Positions 57,028-64,000 of a stretch of DNA of 64,000 nucleotides are shown here, in pieces; the first letter of the stretch is position 1, and each line of letters begins with the position of its first letter. The translations under genes and the position numbers were made by a program. Origin of the DNA: Pteria penguin. Taxonomy: Eukaryota; Mollusca; Bivalvia; Pterioida; Pteriidae. The stretch covers positions 61,605,393 through 61,669,392 of the forward strand of contig CM068581.1 of assembly GCA_035048485.1 (NCBI GenBank), in the 5' to 3' direction. Under the pieces are notes generated by a model. That model was not told where the DNA came from. It made no database searches and saw only the letters and a program-made list of their open reading frames with translations.

Positions 57028-57930
57028 GTTTATCATTTATATTAACAAACTTAAATTATAAGAGAAAGGGTTGGATGAATATGCTTTTACTCCCCTTTTT
57101 GAATCATATTCTGATATAGAAGCGGAGAGGTATATACATTTACAGTGTAGTGCTGGTTCAGTTTCCGTTTTCGCCATTATGTTTTGGAAGTTGAATAGTT
57201 CCATGTCGCAAAATAACTGAAAAAAAAAATGAAAGAAATGTAAAACCCCAATCAACCAATTTTGTATCATTCTTTATGACCAAGTATATATTTAAATTTG
57301 GTTTCAATATGATTTAGTGTGTCTGACACATATTCCGTGTCGTTACTATATTTCATTGTTAGTTAACGTGCTGTGACCTTAACCTTTGACATCAGACATC
57401 TTCCTCTCATTAAAATTAACTACATATCTTTTGTTCAACGTTTAAACGAATTCGTACAAGATGTGGAATGTGAAAAATACTTGCATAGATAAATCTGACA
57501 AATTTTCAAATACGAGAAAAATTTAACGTGCACGAACTAAAATTTTACTGAACAATCCAGTCTGTCAACGTGACCTACACCTGACTGAGATTACTTCAGT
57601 CTCAGGCGTTTCAAGAAGCAGCGTAAATGTATGAAGTTTGTCATATTGTAAATTCATAAAATACTGACTGCCGTAATTATAAAATTGTTAAAAGCTATCA
57701 TCTAAAAATGACGCATGAATATCACATAAAGAAGATTTTTTTAAGTGGTGGATTTAGAGAGATGCTCATGGTGCCCGTCACTTCCTCTTTTTTCATCATA
57801 AATCTAAAAGGCATAGAAGAGATGATAATGTTGAAATCAATCAAATAATATAAATAAAACTCCAGATTTCGCACCCCAAATGTCTGAATATTTTGGCTAA
57901 TACTGGGTGTTCAAATGTCCCCACCCCTTC
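56517..57930. other. Intergenic sequence with (ATT)n(CAT)n microsatellite
   Basis: The trinucleotide tract lies at about 56933-57027. No gene was recognised; the minus frame at 57037-57270 has no domain. Confidence 0.5.
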
Positions 57931-58077
57931 CAGTGGCGGATCCAGGATTTCCGAAAAGGGGAGGGGGGCAAATGGGTATTAGCCAAACTTCTCAGTCATT
58001 TTTGGTGCAAAATCTGGATTTTTACTAGTAAATATGTGACCAAAAGGGGGCCCGGGCCCCCTATAAATCCGCCACTG
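57931..58077 (+). mobile_element. MITE with CAGTGGCGGATCCAG termini and 5-bp target duplication
   Basis: Left end CAGTGGCGGATCCAGGATTT; right end TCCGCCACTG, a perfect 10-bp inverted match. It is flanked by CCTTC at 57926-57930 and 58078-58082. The interior is ~150 bp and rich in G- and C-runs, with no coding capacity. A second fragment of a right-type end ('tccaggattcgccactg') follows at about 58095-58111. Confidence 0.9.
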
Positions 58078-58082
58078 CCTTC

Positions 58083-59889
58083 TTCTTTTTTTATCCAGGA
58101 TTCGCCACTGCTCTGATTAGAAGACTGATGTCTATATGTGATTTCATACGAAGTTTTCTGTAGTGTAGTTGAGATTTCTTGATATTTTAAAACTGAAGGT
58201 GTATGTCAAATCCTTTATCATTCGAAACTGATGGAAAAAAATCCAACCACAAGTTTTTTCCCAAAGGATGTATTGGTGTCAAATTGTAAATACATGTATC
58301 ATTTTGTGTCATGCAGCTGTGATCCATAATCCCACAACAGGGTGTTACTTTAGATCAAATGGTGTGTAGACGGGGCCCACACCCCGCGCCTTCACATACC
58401 AGAAAAAGCTATAGGCGCCTGACTTGTACAAGAGTGATCAAAATTCGTTATCAGATAGGAGGTCTAACAGTATCTTATTCACTCTTAACAAAAATGTCCT
58501 TTCTTTCAAAAACAGTTTAATATGTAAATAGTGTAAATATATATAAATAACAAGAATATACAATGAGAATATAACAGAAAGCATACATATGAGAAAATGC
58601 AGTTTTTACTACATACATTTCTTTCATATTATCAATAAAGTGTTACTATATGAGTTGATGTTAATTTCATATTGTATGCGCATATATTAAATTTCTTTAT
58701 TCATTACAATTAAGTTTCAATGCAGAAGTACTGTTATATTTGTCCATTTGCAAATTTATAATGCTAAATTTAGTTATAGGCGAAATCTCATATTGCAAAT
58801 TTATAGAAGGAATTTTTTCGAAGGGGTTGCAATCTTTGGTGCCAATGAAAGGGGGAATAGTACCCTAAAAAGAGTAAGAAATGACATTTTAATAAAATTT
58901 TCTATCAGGTCTAGAGAGGAGTGTGACCGTAGTAACCTCCTCCTTTTGGATTCGTCCATGATTTTACATCATGCTGAGCGTAGAAAGCAAATCAAAACTT
59001 GGGAGATGGATTGCGAACCTTAAACATTATTATCTATTTTTGGTAGCCAGAGCGGAGTTTTAATTTTCTGGTGACATTATGACCGTTTCCTACGCCTTTG
59101 ACATGCACACATTTTTCAAATATGCAACAACTAAATTTAATACATGTCTGTGATTTATGGAAAGTGTGCAAGAAATTAAACATACAGGTTGATCTTGATT
59201 TTTATGTCACATCAAGTTAATTTATAGATTCTCATTTGCCGGACAAGAAAAAAATAATAATAAAATGGGTTAGGTGGATAAATTTGATTTTTTTGTTATA
59301 ATTTACGATAAGTCAAATACAGCTCTGCTTAAAAGTTTTTACTCCATTGTTTAAAAAGGTATTAGATTCCACTGTTTGTCCAAGTTGTATTCTTAGGGTA
59401 ACATAGAAAAGTGTTGGCTATATTGAGATACACCTTGGACGGGTGCATAATTTCACAAGGGGCGCATATGTTTAATTCGACCATGTCCAGTGCAAACATG
59501 TGCTTAATTCGAACCAGACTTGAATATACATGTTCTAATGATAATCGAAAGATAATTATAACAATCGGGGAAGGGGGCTTTTGAGGAAAGACAGAGATGA
59601 AAATCTATGAATTACCTTGACATTACCTTGCATACAAGTGATAATATTTGTAAATAAATTGTTGAAAAATACAACAAAAAACATTATTCAGCCATTGCAG
59701 AAAACGAGATAAATTTGACGTACATGTATTTATCAACTTCAAATATGGCTTTCTTTGGTAAACATTGCAAACCAAGGGAGAGCGATTAATTTCAATCCCA
59801 TTCATACCCTTAATTTTTCATCTTTTTTTTTAAATCAACGTGTACAAGTAATATATTTAGATATTGCATCTGTTCTGTTTTGATTAGTG
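58083..59889. other. Intergenic sequence, one coding-like frame
   Basis: The plus-strand frame 58748-59023 has a composition more protein-like than its neighbours in its second half (about 58805-59020: FFEGVAIFGANERGN, IRSREECDRSNLLLLDSS), but no ATG at its start. It may be an exon or a decayed retroelement piece. Nothing else was recognised. Confidence 0.35.
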
Positions 59890-60759
59890 CTATGAAATGG
59901 AACAAATACTGGATGACTGCACAGAAGATGGTCTTCGTTTCGCAAAATCTTCGTTTTCGCAGTTGTTTGCTTGTTTCAGAAACGGAAGTACATGTTTATG
60001 ACCATATTTAATGGCTGCACCATGGAGACTTAACGGAGAATAAGGTTCAAAAAAGTTTTCTCGATGTGATAAATCTGTCGTTGAAAGATCTACAGGGTAG
60101 TGTGACATTAGGTAGTTCATTTTTTCTACATCACCGGCTATTGTTGCATGTGCAAATTCTATCGTTGCCTCGTTTTCAATCAATTGCTTCACAATTTTTT
60201 CATTGGCATTCTGTTTTTTGGCAAACTCTATTAAAGTGATACCATCTTTCGATATGTTAATCCTACACCATGACTTCACCAACACATTAACTCTGAAGGC
60301 TTTGTTATCACGAACTGCATTCCAGTATCCAGGGGAAAAACTTTTATATCGATTCAGTAATTCATATTTAAACGGTCCTCGTAAACTTGTAAAAATATTC
60401 TCTTCCACGTGCAGGTCATACTCCGCACCACAACGTAAAAGCGTCGCCATAACCTCGAGTAATTGCTTCCGTAGAGCTAGATGTAACAAACACACCCCTT
60501 TCTTATCCCTTGCGTTGAGATCTGCATCTGCATTCGATAACTGATGTATAATAGGTACATATTTTATTTCCGTCATCGGCAGCGCAGAATTTATTATTAC
60601 GTGTAGATACGTCATACCTGACTTTTTACACCGGAAGTTTACGTTATCACCGGATCTTATACACATCCGCACAGCCGGAATATCTTGTTCCCGAATGGCA
60701 GTAAAGAGTTTGGTGGCCATAAAATCGCCATCTAGTTCCTCGTCAAAGAACGCACTCAT
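59890..60759 (-). CDS. Ankyrin-repeat protein
   Basis: A minus-strand frame of 289 residues from the ATG at 60757-60759. The frame is open 16 more codons upstream without ATG, up to an acceptor-like site. Ankyrin-type helices are visible at about residues 15-45 (ATKLFTAIREQDIPAVRMCI), around 48-57 (GMTYLHVII) and, best, 84-117 (ARDKKGVCLLHLALRKQLLE). A second group of less regular repeats spans about 155-265 (LIEFAKKQNANEKIVKQLIE, FAHATIAGDVEKMNYLMSHY, LSLHGAAIKYGHKHVLPFL). The C-terminal ~25 residues are basic and Ser-rich. There is no signal peptide or membrane segment, so it is probably a cytosolic or nuclear adaptor acting by protein binding. The specific orthologue is not recognised. It could be the last coding exon of a longer gene. 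Confidence 0.85.
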   Translation of the reverse strand: MSAFFDEELDGDFMATKLFTAIREQDIPAVRMCIRSGDNVNFRCKKSGMTYLHVIINSALPMTEIKYVPIIHQLSNADADLNARDKKGVCLLHLALRKQLLEVMATLLRCGAEYDLHVEENIFTSLRGPFKYELLNRYKSFSPGYWNAVRDNKAFRVNVLVKSWCRINISKDGITLIEFAKKQNANEKIVKQLIENEATIEFAHATIAGDVEKMNYLMSHYPVDLSTTDLSHRENFFEPYSPLSLHGAAIKYGHKHVLPFLKQANNCENEDFAKRRPSSVQSSSICSIS

Positions 60760-60797
60760 CGTTTTTCTTCCATCACAAGGTTCCCCAAAGCCATTAC

Positions 60798-60820
60798 CTA
60801 GATTCAAACAGGAGCAACAA
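60798..60820 (-). other. Possible splice acceptor upstream of the ankyrin frame
   Basis: Reading the minus strand, 'ttgctcctgtttgaatctag' ends at 60798 and precedes the ATG at 60759 by ~40 bases. If used, the exon would either start the gene in its 5' untranslated region or continue a frame from an upstream exon. Confidence 0.4.
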
Positions 60821-61931
60821 TGTTATCAATGGGATATTTGTTTAGGTATTTGACACTTTATCTTATACAAAAGCAAATACTTGAGCGTCGCTGAATTTTT
60901 AACATAGGTGGAAACAGTTCTATATTTCGTTATAAAATCAATACTATCCAAATATAAATTAAACTCAATTGTAAAGCATACATTCGATATCCGCTTGGTT
61001 ATGTTACTTAATAACAGATTACATACCTTATTTATATGTATATATCTTTACTTATATTAATCAATACCAATGGAGAAACTTCAATATTAAGAAGTAATTA
61101 CGTGAAACCAACCTTAAAAGTCGCTGCATTCTCAAACCGTATCTTCCACTAGACTATATAAGCCCTTTATAGATATGTAGTCTCCCTAACGCCATGCTGA
61201 TAAATAATTCAAGTTCGATCTCTGCTCATTTTACCATGGACCCGACCAATTTCACTGTTAGATCTTGTTAGCCCCTTCTCTTTCTTATCGATCGCAATCA
61301 ATACATGGTTCCCACCTAGTCACTCTATCTTCGGAATCGATGTTTTTTCTCCCGATGTACACATTAACTACAATGTTCTCATTTCATGAATATGGTTTTA
61401 TAAACACGATTTAAATACACAGAAGTTTGGTAAAGAAATGCACGAGTGCGCTTCAGTGCGTCTTAACGTTCAAAAGAGACTATTGGAGAATTGCCTATTT
61501 TACGCTTTAAAACAAGTACAAGTTCCAACTCGCGCTATGTATAGGTAAATACAAATATTGAAGTTTCCTTAACATTTAACGGATTAAAGATTGAACTCAA
61601 TGATGAAGATAATAAAGACATTTAATTTTTCGATGATTGTCAATGAATTTGTCGGAAAATACATGTCTCTTAAATGTTGGCAATACTGCATGAAATAATG
61701 AACTCTACTGATGGGAATAAAATAAGTACAGACATTAGATAAAATGAAAATAAAAGTGAAAATATACTATAAAAAACAAACAAAACAGTAACAACAAAAA
61801 CAATATACTTAACAACAACAACAAAAACACTTCTTCCATTAGATGGTATATCTTTATAGAATTTGACCATTGTAAATGAATCTACGTGTATAGTAGTGAG
61901 GAATAATCCCCTCCAAAAGTCGAGGATGGTC
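60821..61931. other. Intergenic or intronic sequence, no feature seen
   Basis: Upstream of the ankyrin frame on its strand. No further coding exon was recognised; the minus frame 61670-61972 is low-complexity and hydrophobic. Confidence 0.45.
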
Positions 61932-62046
61932 CGTGGGTCCGTTGCAAAGGTCAAAATTTGTATGCCCCGCATCAGGCAGATGCCGTCACCATATACGTGA
62001 AATATTCATGGTATGACGTAAAACAAAAATCAATCAATCAATCAAT
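61932..62046 (+). mobile_element. 5'-truncated tRNA-derived SINE
   Basis: Only the 3' part of the 31724 family is present: 'gtgggtccgttgcaaaggtc', 'cgtcaccatatacgtgaaat', then an (ATCA)n tail. The tRNA-like head is missing, as expected of incomplete reverse transcription. Confidence 0.88.
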
Positions 62047-62812
62047 TATTTTTGATAAATTAACAACACGGAAATGTCACACGACACAGTCCAATGCACT
62101 TTATATCGTAATTGAGAAACCCATTATTTCTATATTGGTAGCCGGTATATTCATACATTTCTTACAGAATACCAACCGTGACCTAAGGGTGAGATAATTT
62201 CAGGAACTAAATGTCCCTTTAAACCAGTGTCTTTTAGCGAGAATTAGTTCGAGTCCTGGTAAGCGCATCATAATTTTCCTGTGTGATTTTATCATTTACA
62301 CATGTACATTTAGCTGAAATATTGTGGTATTTTCACGATTTTTTTCTTTCGCTGTTTTGACACAGATTTTGAATGACAAAACTGCAAGGAAACCCTCGCT
62401 AAGTCGCTGCCCCGGACAAACTGGGGGCCTAAGCGGCTCGAGAGACCTCACTAACGTATACTGTTACATAGAAACAAATCTCTAGTGGTGTGGAGTACTT
62501 TTGTCCTAGCTACACCTCTGCAGCGTTAGTGTGTCTTGAAGTGTTACTGCTCTGGCCTCTAGGGCTCTAATTCTTTTAACACTGATTCGTAGCAAACATA
62601 AATGACTGAATTCGAAATAAGACGCAAAACAGTATTCTTCAAAATAAATTCTTCTCTTTTCTACTACATACTGTCTAGAATATTGGAGTTATCTTTCTTT
62701 TTATAACATTTTTCTATCCCTGAGCCGTGGGAATTTAACTTCGGAGGAGGTCACTTCACACTCAGTTCGGATAACTGTATGCTGCACTAACTAGAAAACG
62801 AGTGACTTTTCT
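62047..62812. other. Intergenic sequence, no feature seen
   Basis: Nothing recognised on either strand. Confidence 0.45.
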
Positions 62813-62962
62813 CAGTGGCGGATCCAGGATTTCCGAAAAAGGAAGAAAGGGGGGGGGCACATGTGTAATAGCCAAACTACTCAGCCATCTTTGATGCAAA
62901 ATCTGGATTTTTACTAGTAAATATGTGGCCAAAGGGGGGGGGGGGCTCTATATCCGCCAATG
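62813..62962 (+). mobile_element. MITE with CAGTGGCGGATCCAG left end and 5-bp target duplication
   Basis: Left end CAGTGGCGGATCCAGGATTT, right end TCCGCCAATG. The interior is nearly the same as the copy at 57931 ('tttttactagtaaatatgtg'). TTTCT is duplicated at 62808-62812 and 62963-62967. Confidence 0.9.
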
Positions 62963-62969
62963 TTTCTAT

Positions 62970-63075
62970 AGACAATTGTCCTTCCTTTTCTTTTCTCTTC
63001 TTTCTTTCTTTTTTTTCTTTCTTCCCTTTTTTTTCTTTCTTCCCTTTATTTTTCTTTCTGGCCTGCTTTCTTTCT
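62970..63075 (+). repeat. Pyrimidine tract (CTTT-type)
   Basis: A long run of C/T (for example 'ttcttttctcttctttcttt'), giving meaningless Phe/Ser- or Lys-rich frames on the two strands. Confidence 0.9.
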
Positions 63076-63284
63076 CCCATGCCTGCTTTGTTTCTTTCTT
63101 TTCGATTTTTCATTATGATATAGTAGTGACGTTGCATGTTGTTTGTCGAATAACTTATAATACCACTACCAAATGATTAAGATGTATTTCTCAAGTATTA
63201 TTTTTTTCTTTATAACCCTATATCAGAATTTGCAGGCATGTTATGTTGTGAACTTTTGTAATACTGGTAAGTTAAATGTAGATA

Positions 63285-63923
63285 AATGAGTCTTATTGTA
63301 GGAGATATAAGTATTTCATGGTATTGCAAGTCATAGTTAATAAGTGATCTTGACCTTTGTAAAAAAGACCTTAACCTAAATAATATTTTGGTGAAGTATG
63401 ATCAAATTATGATAAAAGGTGTAGCAGATATACGTACGTCATGGTATTTTAAGTCATAGTTAATAAATGACCTTGACCTTTCAGGAATGACCTTAAACGA
63501 CCTTTGTCCAAAAGTCCTAAACCTAAATAACATTTTGGTGAAGTATGATCAAATTCTTATGAAAGGTATAGGAGATATAAGTACTTCATTTTTCTTTAAG
63601 TTATAGTTAATATGCAACCTTGAACTTTCAGAAATGACCTAGAGTGAGCTTTGTCCAAAAGCCCTTAACCTAAATGATATTTTGGTGAAGAATGATCAAA
63701 GTCTGATGAAAGGTTCATGGTATTTTAAGTCATAGTTAATAAGCGACCTTGACCTTTCAGAAATGACATTGAGCGTCCTTAGTCCTAAAGCCCCTAACCT
63801 AAATAATATTTTGGTGAAGTAGGATTAAATTCTGATGAAAGGTATAGGAGATATGAGCTCGCAGACAGACACACGTACACGGCAGCGACTATATGCTCCC
63901 CCAAAAGTTCGGGGAGCATAAAT
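63285..63923 (-). repeat. Hairpin-ended repeat with ~130-150-bp internal modules
   Basis: On the minus strand the element starts with a TGCTCCCCGAAC / TTTTGGGGGAGCA stem (63896-63922), then 'tatagtcgctgccgtgtacg' and 'tgtctgtctgcgagctcata'. About four diverged modules follow, each with 'cctaacctaaataatatttt', 'ggtgaagtatgatcaaat' and 'gaccttgacctttcag' (as read on the plus strand). This matches in layout the element at 29810. Confidence 0.7.
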
Positions 63924-64000
63924 AGCATACCGATTTAAAGAAGTTGACTGCTGTCTGAATAAATGGAAGTGTTATACTCATGGGAAGAAGGGATACACGG

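Noticed and set aside
62877..63176. Lys-rich or Phe-rich small proteins
   Set aside because: They are translations of a pyrimidine tract and of the neighbouring MITE.

Overview
The window reads as nuclear DNA of an invertebrate animal, most likely a bivalve mollusc. It is AT-rich, has few genes, shows splice-type signals and poly(A) signals, and is dominated by satellites, microsatellites and short interspersed elements. The bivalve guess rests on repeat texture that I recognise as common in mollusc genomes: tRNA-derived SINEs with an (ATCA)n tail, and repeats with a terminal hairpin followed by GTCCG-rich sequence. It is not a sequence match. There is no sign of bacterial gene organisation.

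Layout. 1-1410: sparse sequence with a degenerate ~78-bp repeat. 1411-22697: a macrosatellite of six units of 3.1-4.8 kb. Each unit contains its own tandem ~320-bp monomers and, in some units, a ~60-bp hairpin repeat. The monomers carry paired CRE-type palindromes (TGACGTCA). 22697-23270: two microsatellites and a candidate TATA promoter. 23329-25191: an intronless gene for a PHD finger joined to a vertnin-like, OTU-related domain. 25440-29515: a ~4.1-kb minisatellite with ~46-bp units. 29810-37270: further minisatellites, AT tracts, one intact SINE and a small inverted-repeat transposon. 40057-40728 and 52267-52584: two paralogous genes for small secreted proteins with the same eight-cysteine spacing. 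Between and around them lie SINEs, MITE-like elements and several minisatellites. 53218-54232 and 54297-54633: two inverted-repeat elements. 59890-60759, minus strand: an ankyrin-repeat protein gene. 61932-64000: a truncated SINE, another MITE and a hairpin-ended repeat.

Confident genes are few: the PHD/vertnin-like gene, the two cysteine-rich paralogues and the ankyrin gene. The two cysteine-rich genes share protein architecture (signal peptide, twin C-x3-C-x6-C-x3-C units 13 residues apart, acidic tail) and gene architecture (start ATG placed exactly at a splice acceptor). They are therefore a local duplication and form the best candidate here for an undescribed family. Most other open frames run through repeats and are not treated as genes. 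The mobile-element calls are unusually firm because target-site duplications can be read directly for several copies.
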